Source: an uncultured Planctomycetaceae bacterium
GTDB lineage: Bacteria > Planctomycetota > Planctomycetia > Planctomycetales > Planctomycetaceae
Direction of reading: 5' to 3'
Assembly: GCA_943787265.1 (NCBI GenBank)
Contig: CALSLT010000004.1
Location: 496,001 to 560,000 of the forward strand
DNA: 64,000 nt
Numbering within the stretch: position 1 is the first letter of the stretch; every line of letters starts with the position of its first letter. The position numbers and the translations under genes were made by a program. Under the pieces are notes generated by a model. The model was given only the letters and a program-made list of their open reading frames with translations, did no database searches and had not been told where the DNA came from. Positions 29,171 to 39,298 of this stretch are shown piece after piece.

Positions 29171-30472
29171 TCATTCCTGCCATGCACTGCCGGTGGGGAA
29201 TTCGAATTCGTCCAGCGATTCTGGCTTCATGGTGATGCTGTATCCGGCGGCCGTTGGTGGCATGTACCGACCGTTTTCCATGCGGACTGGATCGACGAAG
29301 AATTCGTGCAAATGGTCTGAGTATTCTGTGAGGCGGTCTTCGAGCGACGCGCTGATCGACACGTAGTCGAAGATGGCCAGATGCTGGACGTACTCGCAAA
29401 GTCCGACTCCGCCGGCGTGTGGACAGACTGGGATATCGAACTTTGCTGCCATCAGCAGAACGGCCAGGATTTCGTTCACGCCGCCCAGCCGGCAGCTATC
29501 GATCTGGCAGATCTGGAGGCCTCCAGCCTGCATGAGCTGTTTGAACATGACCCGGTTCTGGCACATCTCACCAGTCGCTACGGCGATCGGAGAAATGGCC
29601 TTTGCTATGGTTGCGTGACCGAGCACGTCGTCTGGGCTGGTGGGTTCCTCAATGAACCACGGTTTGAATTCGGCCAGCTTCTGCATGTGCTCGATGGCCT
29701 GATTGACGTCCCACACCTGGTTGGCGTCCATCATCAGACGTCGGTCCCAGCCGATCTCTTCTCGAATGATTCGGCTGCGGCGGATGTCGTCTTCCAGATC
29801 GCGACCGACTTTGATTTTGAACTCTGTCCAGCCTCGCTCCATCAGGCTTCGGCAAAGTGATCGCAACTTGTCGTCGGAGTAGCCCAGCCAGCCGGCGGAC
29901 GTCGTGTAGCTGGGGTAGCCTTCCTGCTCCATGTGGGCAATGCGTTCGGCCTTGGTGGCATCGTGTTTCTGCAGCAGGGCAATTGCTTCTTTGGGAGTCA
30001 GCGCGTCACTGATATATCGAAAGTCGATGCACGAGACGAGCTGCTCAGGAGTCATGTCGGCAAGCAATTTCCACAGCGGCTTCTTCTCGACCTTGGCATA
30101 CAGATCCCAGACGGCGTTGACGACGGCGGCGGTTGCCAGATGGATCACTCCCTTGTCCGGGCCGACCCATCGCAGCTGACTGTCGCCAGTCATGTGCCGC
30201 CAGAACGCTCCCATGTTTTCGGTGAACGATTCCAGCGTGTGACCGACGACGAGTGGCTTCAATGCCTCGACTCCGGCGACGCAGAGTTCGTTCCCGCGCC
30301 CAATCGTGAAGGTGATGCCGTTTCCTTCCAGTCCGTCCGCGTGGTCGGTGTGCAGCGTCACGTAGGCGCACGAATAATCCGGGTCGGGATTCATCGCGTC
30401 CGAACCGTCCAGGTTTCGTGAGGTGGGAAAGCGAATATCTCGGACGGTCAGGTTGGTGATTCGAGTCGGCAT
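29171..30472 (-). CDS. fucD: L-fuconate dehydratase
   Basis: This 433-residue member of the enolase superfamily (mandelate racemase subgroup) dehydrates L-fuconate to 2-keto-3-deoxy-L-fuconate in the non-phosphorylating fucose pathway (EC 4.2.1.68). It follows the known bacterial enzyme closely through SRxLDGSDAMNPDPDYS, TSxGWLGYSD and EEPTSPDDVLGHA. Catalytic residues are visible: Lys219 and Lys221 (KIK), metal ligands Asp249, Glu275 and Glu302, and the general base His352 (PHAGGVGLCE). No other fucose genes are adjacent, which suggests the pathway is scattered. Fucose-rich polysaccharide use would fit a marine or algae-associated planctomycete. Confidence 0.92.
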   Translation of the reverse strand: MPTRITNLTVRDIRFPTSRNLDGSDAMNPDPDYSCAYVTLHTDHADGLEGNGITFTIGRGNELCVAGVEALKPLVVGHTLESFTENMGAFWRHMTGDSQLRWVGPDKGVIHLATAAVVNAVWDLYAKVEKKPLWKLLADMTPEQLVSCIDFRYISDALTPKEAIALLQKHDATKAERIAHMEQEGYPSYTTSAGWLGYSDDKLRSLCRSLMERGWTEFKIKVGRDLEDDIRRSRIIREEIGWDRRLMMDANQVWDVNQAIEHMQKLAEFKPWFIEEPTSPDDVLGHATIAKAISPIAVATGEMCQNRVMFKQLMQAGGLQICQIDSCRLGGVNEILAVLLMAAKFDIPVCPHAGGVGLCEYVQHLAIFDYVSISASLEDRLTEYSDHLHEFFVDPVRMENGRYMPPTAAGYSITMKPESLDEFEFPTGSAWQE

Positions 30473-30604
30473 GTCAGAGTCCGGTGACGGGATTGTTGGA
30501 AAGCGAGCGGGTTGAAATTGCGTCGAGCATGGGCGGCATGTTCGTGCCCGCGACGCAGAACCTCAAGCGGCTGGCGTTCTGCCGGGGCGAAGTATCGTGG
30601 GTCC

Positions 30605-30690
30605 GGCTTTGCCTGACGGGATCATGTTAGAGATTGAGGTTGAAAATGGACCTGTCATATCGACGTCGGTGGACTTCGTCAGGCAAAGCC
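30605..30690. repeat. Palindromic repeat, family 2, copy 1
   Basis: GGCTTTGCCTGAC at 30605-30617 is the exact inverse of GTCAGGCAAAGCC at 30678-30690. The right arm is itself a TCAGGC-AAA-GCCTGA hairpin. The same motif recurs at 41314. The surrounding 30473-30942 gap holds no gene. Confidence 0.65.
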
Positions 30691-30942
30691 TGACCTGCAC
30701 GCAATCCTCACTCAGTTGACTTCACAGGCCTCGTAGATACCTTATTCATCTCAGTTTATGCAGTCAGCTTGACCGTCAGAATCGGAATCTTCATTGGCCA
30801 CGCTTCGCCACTGACTGGCGGCGGCTCGGCAAGCCTGAAACCACTAGACGCAATGTTTGCGTTAAGTGTTACTGCAAAACACTTTATGCACGCGAATCCT
30901 TTTTCCGGATTCGCTGGCTCTGACAATCCAGGGAGAGATGTG

Positions 30943-31431
30943 ATGCGAAAAACTGCAATCGTTTGTGCGGCAATGGCGGCGTTCGCGCTGCCAGGTGCCC
31001 AGGCTCAGGCCGGTTTTCTGTTCTTCGGAAACTCAAAAAGCTCGTGCTGCAAGCCGGCACCAAAATGCTGCAACCCAGCTCCGAAGTGCTGCGATGACGG
31101 ACCTCGTTGCCCGCTGACCGGAATCAAGCTGCCTAAGCTGAGCCTTCCAAAACTCAGCCTTCCGAAGCTTCCGTCACTCGGCGGAAACAAGTGCTGCAAC
31201 TCGGCACCGAAATGCTGCAAGCCAGCTCCGAAAACCTGCAGCGGCGGAAAGGGGCACGCTCCGGCAGCTCCAGCGGCTGAACTGAGCCCATCTGCTGGCG
31301 GCAAGAAGGTCGAAGACGCTCCAGCACCGCCGCCGTACGAAGACAAAGCTCCGGCACCGGCTGCAACGAAGAAGGACAAAGCTCCTGCACCAGCTAAGAA
31401 AGCTGCAAAGAAAGCAGAAGCCAAGGCGTAA
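30943..31431 (+). CDS. Small Cys-Cys-rich secreted protein
   Basis: This 162-residue product starts at the ATG at 30943 behind a GGGAGAG Shine-Dalgarno; an ATG-less upstream extension is unlikely. A signal peptide (about 1-22, ending AQA) is followed by FLFFGNSK. PAPKCC/NPAPKCC units then repeat in two clusters separated by a KLSLPKLSLPKLPSL stretch. The tail is a Lys/Ala/Pro-rich low-complexity region rich in KAPAPA. It contains about seven Cys-Cys pairs or near pairs, suggesting disulfide cross-linking or metal binding at the cell surface. I know similar short Cys-rich proteins from planctomycetes, none with a function. A strong terminator follows. Confidence 0.75.
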   Translation: MRKTAIVCAAMAAFALPGAQAQAGFLFFGNSKSSCCKPAPKCCNPAPKCCDDGPRCPLTGIKLPKLSLPKLSLPKLPSLGGNKCCNSAPKCCKPAPKTCSGGKGHAPAAPAAELSPSAGGKKVEDAPAPPPYEDKAPAPAATKKDKAPAPAKKAAKKAEAKA

Positions 31432-31487
31432 GTTTGTCGGCGATTGCCGAACCTTACTCTGCTAACCAGAAATCTGGTTGAATTCAA

Positions 31488-31531
31488 AACACCCCGGTGG
31501 ATCATCTGTGATCCGCCGGGGTGTTTCTTTT
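31488..31531 (+). terminator. Intrinsic terminator of the Cys-rich protein gene
   Basis: A 17-bp stem with one G-T pair (AACACCCCGGTGGATCA / TGATCCGCCGGGGTGTT), a TCTG loop and a T-rich tail. Confidence 0.92.
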
Positions 31532-31553
31532 GACGACCGGCTGAAAAGTTTCA

Positions 31554-31616
31554 GCCACAGAGTTCTCAGAGAATGTGATGTCAGAGCAACTCCGTGGCCT
31601 CGGTGTTCTTTGTGGC
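31554..31616. repeat. Degenerate inverted repeat of CACAGAG/CTCYGTG type
   Basis: GCCACAGAGTTCTCAGAG is mirrored imperfectly by CTCCGTGGCCTCGGTG and TTTGTGGC. It is related to 24936-25030. Confidence 0.4.
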
Positions 31617-31681
31617 AAGAATGCCTTCTCCGTCCGAACCAGAGGGTGGTTTCGGATGCCGTCTTGAGGACGACGTGTTTC

Positions 31682-33197
31682 TCAGCTTGTGGCAGCCTCG
31701 ATGGCCTCAAAGATCCCGTCCCACGTGAAAGTAGTTGCTTCGGCGTGAACCGGAAGGCCGGCCTCTTTTGCCGCGGCACTTGTCACGGGGCTGATGCTCG
31801 CGATGCGGAGCGTCTTGCCGAGTTGTTCTTTAGCCGAATCGGGCAGCAGTGCGGCCATGCGGCGAGCGATGGACGGGCTGCTCAGGCCGATCCAGTTGAG
31901 TTGTCGGTCGTCGAGCGCCTGCAGCGCGTCGCCAGAGAATGATTCTGCATCGAGATTTTGATAAACGACCAGTTCTTTGACGGTCGCTCCAGCCGCGGTC
32001 AATTCCTGGGGGAGGACCTCGCGGCCTCGGCTGGCTCGTGCCCACAGAACTTTTTGATCTTTGACATGAGGAGCCATCGCCTTAGCGAGTGCCTCAGCGC
32101 GAAACTCATCGGGGATCAAGTCAGCACGCAAGTGGTATTTCGATAGAGCGTCCGCGGTGGATGTACCGATTGTGGCGATCTTCATTCCGGCAAGTTGCCG
32201 TGCGTCGCCGCCTTTTTCCCAGAGTCTGCTGAGGAACGCTTCCACGCCGTTCACGCTTGTAAAGACTAGCCAGTTGAATTCATCGAGACGTTGCAGAGTC
32301 GCGTCGACTTCGGACCAATCTTTAATTGGCTCAATCTGAATGGCCGGCATCAGGATCGGTTGCGCGCCGAGTTCGAATGCTTTCCTGATTTGCGGTTCGG
32401 CTTGCGCAGCCGGGCGAGTGATTCCGATCTTCTGCCCGAAGAGCGGCTTCTCCTCGAACCAGGCGAGTTCGTCTCGCTGCTTGACGCAGTCTCCCACGAT
32501 GATCAGAGACGGTGCGTGAAGTTCTGCTCTTGCCACTGCTTCAGAGATTTCATTCAGTGGCGCAACGATGGTTCGCTGGTGCGGCGTCGTCGCACGGCTG
32601 ATGACTGCCGTCGGAGTGTCTGGTCGTTTGCCGTGCCCAAGCAACGACTGCGAGATCTTCGGGAGATTGTGCAGCCCCATGTAAAACACGAGTGTGCCTG
32701 GCGAAGCCGCCAACTGTTCGTAGTCGAGAGCGCTGCCTTCTTTGTCAGGTAGCTTCGTGTCCGGTGACGAAGGTCACCATTGATGCCGACTCGCGATGCG
32801 TCAGCGAGAAGCCGGCGTACTCTCCGGAAGCGGTCGCGGCCGTAATGCCGGGGACAATTTCGTACTCGATGCCGTGCTTGCGCAAGCAAGCCGCTTCTTC
32901 GGAACCTCGCCCAAAGATGAATGGGTCGCCGCCTTTGAGTCGAACAACGGTCTTGCCGGCCAGCGCAGAATCAACGAGTCGCTGGTTGATCTCATCCTGC
33001 TTCAGAATTCGGCCATCGGGGCCGTCTGTTCTGCAGGTTCGTTCGCAATGAGCGTTCGCGTGACGGAGCAGCAGCGGATTAACAAGCCCGTCGTAGAGGA
33101 CTTCGTCGGCGAGTTTCAGACATTCGACACCGCGGAGCGAGATCAAGCCGGGGTCACCCGGGCCGCCACCGACGAGATAGACTTTTCCAATTGCCAT
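31682..33197 (-). pseudogene. Uroporphyrinogen-III C-methyltransferase / uroporphyrinogen-III synthase fusion, frameshifted
   Basis: Two adjacent frames encode one protein. The first (33197-32745, 150 residues) is the start of a SUMT/CobA enzyme ([26 protein letters not shown]). It ends at a TGA directly inside the conserved GHE region. The second frame continues the methyltransferase (DKEGSALDYEQLAASPGTLV, FYMG) and then carries a HemD uroporphyrinogen-III synthase (VFTSVNGVEAF ... SSPSIARR) to 31682. Reading skips one base, a +1 shift at ACC-TGA-C. The intact fusion would make siroheme/corrinoid precursors and uroporphyrinogen III. It lies just downstream of topA in the same orientation. 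A real mutation, a sequencing error and programmed frameshifting are all possible. Confidence 0.85.
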
Positions 33198-33255
33198 GAA
33201 TTCACGTTTGGTTCAGATCATCGCCAACGGAGAGCGAATCCGTCGACGGGTCAGG

Positions 33256-35937
33256 CTACTCGTCATCAGCTTTCTTAGCCGCTTTCTTTTTGGCGGCCTT
33301 CTTTTTAGCCGCTTTTTTCTTAGTGGCTTTCTTCTTTTTTGCCGCCTTCTTTTTCTTCTTTGTCGTGACGCCCTTCTGAGCGGCCTTGATAGCGATCAGG
33401 TCGAGAGCCCGTTCAAGAGTGACGGCCTCGATTTCGAGATCCTTCGGAAGCGACGCGTAGATTTTTCCGTGCTTGACGTACGGTCCGTAGCGGCCTTCGT
33501 AAACGCCGATCATCTCTTCGTCGTCCGGATGTTTGCCGAGTTCTCGGATCGGGGGCGCAGGCCCTCGCGGTTTGACTTCAGCCAGAAGTTGGATCGCTGT
33601 GTCGAGGTCAACGGTCAGCACGTCGTACTCTTTGGTGAGCGACTTATAGACCTGACGCCCGTCTTTTCGAGTGGTTACGTACGGTCCGAAGCGTCCCAGT
33701 CCAGCGTTGACGACATTGCCTGAGTCCGGGTGCTGGCCGAGACGGCGCGGCAGTGCCAGGTAGCTCATCGCCATGTCGAGCGTGACGTCTTCAGGTTCGA
33801 CGTGCTTAGGCACGCTGCAACGTTTTGGTTTGGGTGAATCTTCGCCTTCGGGGTCTTCTCCCAGTTGGAGATACGTCCCGAACGGGCCCTGCTTTACGTA
33901 CACGGGCACGCCATCGTCGGGGTGCATTCCGAGTGACTGCGGGCCGGCTTTTTTACGTTCGATGAGTTTTGTGGTGAGGTCATCAGTCACGTCGGCCGGA
34001 GCGATTTCAGCGGGCAGCGACACACTAATTGTCTCGCCGTCTTCCTGAGCGACCTGGACGTACGGGCCGAACTTTCCGACTCGAATATCCGGCTGCACAT
34101 TTTCCAGTTTCAACGTGCAGGCAGTCCGCGGGTCGATGCCTTCTTCTTTGGTTTTGACCTGCTGATCCAAGCCCGCTTCGCCGCGGTAGAATCTTTCCAG
34201 ATAAGGCAACCGCTGGGCCTCGCCAGACGCGACTTCGTCGAGCTGCTGCTCCATCTGAGCGGTAAATTTGTAGTCGACAAGCTGCGTAAAATGACTCTCC
34301 AGCAACTGCGTGACGGCCATCGCGGTGAACGTTGGAACGAGCTGGCTGCCCTGCTTCACGACGTAGCCGCGGTCCTGAATCGTGCCGATAATACTGGCGT
34401 AAGTACTCGGTCGACCGATGCCTTCTGCTTCGAGCTTTCTGACCAGCGTGGCTTCCGTGAACCTTGCCGGCGGTTTGGTTTCGTGGCTGAGCGATTCGAG
34501 TTGGTCGAGCTTCAGCTTCTCGGCTTCGGTCAGCGGCGGCAGCGCGCTTTCCTGGTCGTCGAGTGCGGCTTCGGGATCGTCGACGCCTTCAACGTACGCT
34601 CGGAAGAAACCGGGGAAGACAACGTGTCGGCCAGTCGCTCGGAATTCGGCTTCGTCGGCAGCGATCGTGACTGTCTGGAAGAGGAGTTTTGCGTCGGCCA
34701 TCTGACAGGCCATCGTGCGTTTCCAGATGAGCGAGTACAGCCGAGCTTCCTGGCCAACCAGTCCGAGTTCTTCGGCAGTTTTCATCTCGGTGCCGGCAGG
34801 ACGGATGGCTTCGTGGGCCTCCTGCGCACCTTTGCTTTTATTAGTGAACGTTCGCGGCGACGGGCTGAGAAATTTTTCGCCATACCGCTCCCCGACGCTC
34901 GATCGCGCTGCGTTCATCGCTTCGCCCGACAGCGTAACACTGTCGGTACGCATGTAAGTAATGTGGCCTTCTTCGTACAACCGCTGAGCCGCCTGCATCG
35001 TTGCGCGAGCTGTCATGTTCAGCTTGCGGTTTGATTCCTGCTGGAGCGTACTCGTCGTAAACGGCGGGTACGGCTTGCGCGTTTGTTCGCGAGATTCGAC
35101 CGACGCGACCGTCCAGTCGGTTTTCTCGATGCGGTCTCGGAGTGCGGTCGCCTGTTCGCCGTTCAGCAGAACAACGTCGGCACCCGGCTTCAGCAGGCCG
35201 GTGTTCTCGTCGAAGTCGCGACCGCTGGCGACTCGTTTGCCATCGACGGTGTGCAACGTCGCGTCGAAGCCGCCGCCCGAACCGGTTTCCAGTCCCGCTT
35301 TCAGATCCCAGTATTCAGCGCTGACGAATCGAGCTCGTTCTTTTTCTCGCTCGACTAGAACCTTCACGGCCACCGACTGAACTCGGCCGGCTGAAAGTTT
35401 CGGGGCGACCTTTTTCCACAACAGAGGGCTGAGCGTGTAACCGAATAATCGGTCCAAGACGCGGCGAGTTTCCTGAGCTTCGACCAGGTTCTTGTCGAGT
35501 TCTCGTTTTTCATCGAGTGCTTCGAGAATCGCCTTCTTGGTAATCTCGCCGAAAACCATCCGGCTGGTGGGGACTTTCGGCTTGAGCAGTTCGACCAGAT
35601 GCCAGCCGATGCTCTCTCCTTCGCGGTCTTCATCTGTCGCGAGGATGAGTTCGTCGGACTGTTTCAACGCGGCTTTCAGCTCGTCGACAACCTTCTTCTT
35701 CCCTTTCGGGATGATGTAAAGAGGCTCGAATTCGCTGTCGACGTTGATGCCGATTCTGGACCACGGTTCTTTTTTGACCGCTTTGGGGATCTCGGCCGCT
35801 CCGTTGGGCAAATCGCGAACGTGACCAAAGCTGGCAAGGACTTTGTAGTCTTTGCCGAGGTATCCGCTGATTTTTCGCCCCTTCGCCGGAGATTCGACGA
35901 TGACCAGAGCTTTGTATTTCGACTTGGATTTCGCCAC
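33256..35937 (-). CDS. topA: DNA topoisomerase I
   Basis: This 893-residue type IA topoisomerase relaxes negative supercoils. The N-terminal TOPRIM domain has LVIVESPAKG and ATDEDREGE (about 101-109). The catalytic Tyr328 sits in GHITYMRTDS. After the core come several C-terminal topo repeats (GKFGPYV-type at about 620-640, 680-700, 750-770 and 820-840), without clear Cys4 zinc fingers. The last about 45 residues are a Lys/Ala tail (KKKAAKKK units) like histone H1 C-termini, which probably adds non-specific DNA binding. The ATG is at 35937. It is transcribed towards the methyltransferase/synthase gene 58 bases downstream. Confidence 0.96.
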   Translation of the reverse strand: MAKSKSKYKALVIVESPAKGRKISGYLGKDYKVLASFGHVRDLPNGAAEIPKAVKKEPWSRIGINVDSEFEPLYIIPKGKKKVVDELKAALKQSDELILATDEDREGESIGWHLVELLKPKVPTSRMVFGEITKKAILEALDEKRELDKNLVEAQETRRVLDRLFGYTLSPLLWKKVAPKLSAGRVQSVAVKVLVEREKERARFVSAEYWDLKAGLETGSGGGFDATLHTVDGKRVASGRDFDENTGLLKPGADVVLLNGEQATALRDRIEKTDWTVASVESREQTRKPYPPFTTSTLQQESNRKLNMTARATMQAAQRLYEEGHITYMRTDSVTLSGEAMNAARSSVGERYGEKFLSPSPRTFTNKSKGAQEAHEAIRPAGTEMKTAEELGLVGQEARLYSLIWKRTMACQMADAKLLFQTVTIAADEAEFRATGRHVVFPGFFRAYVEGVDDPEAALDDQESALPPLTEAEKLKLDQLESLSHETKPPARFTEATLVRKLEAEGIGRPSTYASIIGTIQDRGYVVKQGSQLVPTFTAMAVTQLLESHFTQLVDYKFTAQMEQQLDEVASGEAQRLPYLERFYRGEAGLDQQVKTKEEGIDPRTACTLKLENVQPDIRVGKFGPYVQVAQEDGETISVSLPAEIAPADVTDDLTTKLIERKKAGPQSLGMHPDDGVPVYVKQGPFGTYLQLGEDPEGEDSPKPKRCSVPKHVEPEDVTLDMAMSYLALPRRLGQHPDSGNVVNAGLGRFGPYVTTRKDGRQVYKSLTKEYDVLTVDLDTAIQLLAEVKPRGPAPPIRELGKHPDDEEMIGVYEGRYGPYVKHGKIYASLPKDLEIEAVTLERALDLIAIKAAQKGVTTKKKKKAAKKKKATKKKAAKKKAAKKKAAKKADDE

Positions 35938-36446
35938 GAAAGCGATCCTTCCACTTTAGCTGTCAGTTGTCACTCAAGGTGACTGCAACGTTTATTTCGC
36001 GTTTCAACTGGCCCGTGTCGACGCCACAACCGTTCGTATCTGGAGAACAAATTCGACGGATTCGTGTAAATTCTGAAATCCATCAATGTTTGCAGCAGAT
36101 TTCGCGACGGAGTGAGGCACTCAACTCGCGAGATCAAAGTTACCGGATAAATCGTTCTGAGCCCGATTCAGCAGGTCTCCGCTCGACGCAACTGCCTGTC
36201 AGGGGATGGCCTTGTGTCGATCCTGCCCCCGGCTAAAATCCGCGATTGCGACCTGCGGAAGATTGACCGGGAGGCGGGAACCGATATCCCACTCTTTCCC
36301 ACTGTGTCAAGACTCCGTCGGTTCTTTGAGACAGAATCAGCTAATCAAACGATCCGAATCTGGCCGGTTTGACACAATAAACGGCTCCGTCGATCGTCGT
36401 ATTTCAAGACCTACCCACCACCGTTTCTCAGTCGGAAACTTCTCTA
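35938..36446. other. Intergenic region between divergent genes
   Basis: This 509-base stretch holds no convincing gene, RNA or terminator. A TTGACA at 36369-36374 lies about 75 bases before the plus-strand gene, but without a clear -10 box. Confidence 0.5.
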
Positions 36447-39269
36447 ATGTCATCTCCGTTCGCTGTATTTCGTCGCAACCAGAAAGTTCTGACGGTTGTT
36501 TTGACGTGCCTCGCGATGTTCGCATTCATCATCCTCGACTCCGTGTCAAAGATGGAAACCTCAGCAATCATGCCGATCCTGTTCGGTTTGCTGGGAGCAT
36601 CGCTGGCCTGGATGTGGGGCTCGCAGAACGAACGCGGCATCAGCTACCCGATCATCGGACTGGGGGCCATTCTGGGAGCGATTGTTGGTGTGATATTCAT
36701 CAACCAGTGGGCGAATCAGGGCGGCCTGGCAACAGCTCACGGACGTTTGACGAATCGCGATCTGCTCGAAATGAAGCAGAAACGCGACATGGCCAACCAG
36801 TTTGTCATCAGCGCGTTTCGCGAGCGGAAGGGTGAAGTTCATCCGATGATGGCTAACTATTACCTCAACCAGTATCGCTTCGGCGACACGTCCAGCCGTT
36901 CTGTTGTGACGAAAATGTTGCTGGAGAAGGAAGCCGACAGTTTAGGAATTGAGATCAGCGACGAGTTCATTACGAACTACATCAAAACCGTTTCTGAAAA
37001 CTCGATGACCCGTGAGGCTCTGACAAAGATTCGGAGCCAGTTGGGAATGGGCGAGTCAGAACTCTACGACACGTTGCGATCTGAACTGCGTGCACGCGTC
37101 GCATCGCGAGTACTGAACCCCGAACTGGTCCACATGCCGGATCAGTACTGGGGGGACTTCGAGAAGCTGAACGTGCGGCATTCGATTGACGCTGTCGCCA
37201 TCCCTGTTGAGCCGTTCGCTGCTCGACTGCCAAGACCAAGTGATGCTGAGATCAACGAACTCTTTGAGCAATTCAAAAGCGTTTATCCGATGGGCGAGAA
37301 CCCTGGATTCGTCCAGCCTGACCGTTTGCAACTCGCGTGGTTTGAATCTGACTACGAATCGGCTGAAGCGTTGGTCGGCGAAATCCCTGAAGATGAGCTG
37401 ATGGCTCGATACGAAGAGCGAAAAGAAACCGAGTACAAAATTGAAACACTGCCTGACCTCGGTGCAGGTTTTGACGATGGTGCTCCGAAATTTGGTGAAC
37501 CACCGGCTCCAGTAAAAACAACTACCCCCGAACCGGAAGGTGACACTCCGGAAGAAGCCGCGACATCAGATGATTCGGAAGCGGCTCCAGCAGCAAAAAC
37601 CGGCGACGATGCTCCGACCGAAGCGTCAGCCGGTGACGATGATTCGCCTGCCAAGGACACAAAATCGACTGATGAAAAATCAGACGACGCTTCCGCGACT
37701 GAGCCAGAAGCTGAAGAGTGCGGCGACGGCGAAGAACAGGATCAGGAAGCAGACGCCGAAACCGACGAGGCAAACGCTAGCAAGGACGAACAGCCTGAGA
37801 CCTCTGAAGAGCCTCCGGCAGCCGATCCGAAGCCGGCCGCTGATCCAAAAACAGATGAGGGAACGAAACCCGCTACTGAGGAAACTCCTGCCGAACCGGT
37901 TGACGCCACGAAAGACGCCACCGAAGAGCCAGTGGACGTTGAACTGGCGGGCGTGAAGTACCGATCGTTCGAAGAAGTGCGAGATGAAATCCGCGATCTC
38001 ATGCTGCGTGAAAAAACCGAAGAGCAAATTGAGAAGCAGATTTCTGCCGCCATCGCCGCTGTGAAAGAATGGCGATTTAACCTACGCGAAGCGAAATCCG
38101 AAGATGTAAAGAAGGCCGGCGATTTCGACACGGATTCTGAATATCAAGAGTATCTCGAAGAAGAAAAGAACGATCTCAACTCTTATCTCTCTGAGGGAAT
38201 TGCTGCAAAAGCAGAAGCGTATGCTGAAGAGAACGGTCTCAAATTCGTAGCGCCTACCGAATTCCTGTCGCAACAGGAGTTGATTGAGCACACAGAATAT
38301 CGATTGGGGAACGCTCGCGAGCCGTCCGATCCGACTGACTTTATGGCTCAGCCACAGACCGCCGCCGCTCGGCTGTTTACCGGAGCCACAACATTGTTCA
38401 TTCCTGAGGAAGCTCAAGGCCAGTTCGACGACACTCGTTTCGCCTTCTGGGCAACCGGGGAGAACGAGCAGCATGTTCCGACCATCGACGAACCGGGAGT
38501 TCGCGAACAGGTTGAGCAAGCTGTGAGGATCAAGAAAGCCCGAACCGAAGTCGAAGAACGAGCAACCGAACTGGCGGAGTCTCTTCAAGCAAGACTTGCA
38601 GAATCCAGCATCATTTCGATTGCCGAAGGTGTTGCTGACCAGACTGTCTTTGGAGCCAAAGCGCCGGCCACCGAAGAGGAGAAAGACGAAGCTTCTTCAG
38701 ACTCCGAACCGGCCGCCGACGGTGATGACGAAGCCTCAGACGAGTCTGAAAAAGAAGAATCCTGCGGGGATGAAGCGGCCGCGGATGAGACTGCAGCCGA
38801 AGAGTCGACACCTGCCGCTGACGAAGAAGCACCGAGTGATGAAGTCGTTGACGAACCATTGTCCGTGATTTCCAGCCCACCGTTTACCTGGTATCGGCAG
38901 TCCTCGCAGGGAATGCAAATGAATCCGTTCGCGCAACCGACGCTTGAGTTCGGCTTCGTGCCAGGTATCGACGGAGTTGATAACAACTTCATGGAGACGG
39001 TATCGAAGACTGCTGTCGGTGACGTCGTTGTGATTCCGAATCTGACAAAGCAGGTTTACTACGTCGTTCACGTGAAAGCTCGTAATCCATCAGGGAATGA
39101 TGACCCAAGCCTTGCACCAGTCAGGCAGCAGTTCATCACCGAGAATGTTCCGATGTCGCAAATCTATGGCCAGTTGGCGAATTCTCAGGGCTCTGAGATT
39201 TACCAGGCCTGGCAGGCCGAGTTCTTCGCGAAGCACAACGTCAGCGTCGAAGAACTGGACGCCATTTAA
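36447..39269 (+). CDS. PpiD/SurA-like membrane-anchored chaperone with long acidic insert
   Basis: This 940-residue protein has three transmembrane segments at the N-terminus (about 13-31, 38-55 and 65-85). A SurA-N-like helical region follows (about 95-225, with the KMLLEKEADSLGIEISDEFI pattern). A very acidic, Ala/Glu/Asp/Thr-rich segment of about 150 residues (350-500) interrupts the chain, and a second acidic stretch lies at about 735-800. A parvulin-like rotamase core is not clear between them, but the end has VYYVVHVKARNP, typical of the tail of such proteins. Role inferred: folding of exported proteins at the membrane. No Shine-Dalgarno is evident. A terminator follows. Confidence 0.75.
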   Translation: MSSPFAVFRRNQKVLTVVLTCLAMFAFIILDSVSKMETSAIMPILFGLLGASLAWMWGSQNERGISYPIIGLGAILGAIVGVIFINQWANQGGLATAHGRLTNRDLLEMKQKRDMANQFVISAFRERKGEVHPMMANYYLNQYRFGDTSSRSVVTKMLLEKEADSLGIEISDEFITNYIKTVSENSMTREALTKIRSQLGMGESELYDTLRSELRARVASRVLNPELVHMPDQYWGDFEKLNVRHSIDAVAIPVEPFAARLPRPSDAEINELFEQFKSVYPMGENPGFVQPDRLQLAWFESDYESAEALVGEIPEDELMARYEERKETEYKIETLPDLGAGFDDGAPKFGEPPAPVKTTTPEPEGDTPEEAATSDDSEAAPAAKTGDDAPTEASAGDDDSPAKDTKSTDEKSDDASATEPEAEECGDGEEQDQEADAETDEANASKDEQPETSEEPPAADPKPAADPKTDEGTKPATEETPAEPVDATKDATEEPVDVELAGVKYRSFEEVRDEIRDLMLREKTEEQIEKQISAAIAAVKEWRFNLREAKSEDVKKAGDFDTDSEYQEYLEEEKNDLNSYLSEGIAAKAEAYAEENGLKFVAPTEFLSQQELIEHTEYRLGNAREPSDPTDFMAQPQTAAARLFTGATTLFIPEEAQGQFDDTRFAFWATGENEQHVPTIDEPGVREQVEQAVRIKKARTEVEERATELAESLQARLAESSIISIAEGVADQTVFGAKAPATEEEKDEASSDSEPAADGDDEASDESEKEESCGDEAAADETAAEESTPAADEEAPSDEVVDEPLSVISSPPFTWYRQSSQGMQMNPFAQPTLEFGFVPGIDGVDNNFMETVSKTAVGDVVVIPNLTKQVYYVVHVKARNPSGNDDPSLAPVRQQFITENVPMSQIYGQLANSQGSEIYQAWQAEFFAKHNVSVEELDAI

Positions 39270-39298
39270 GGCCGCCAATCACGGATTTCTGACTTTCG

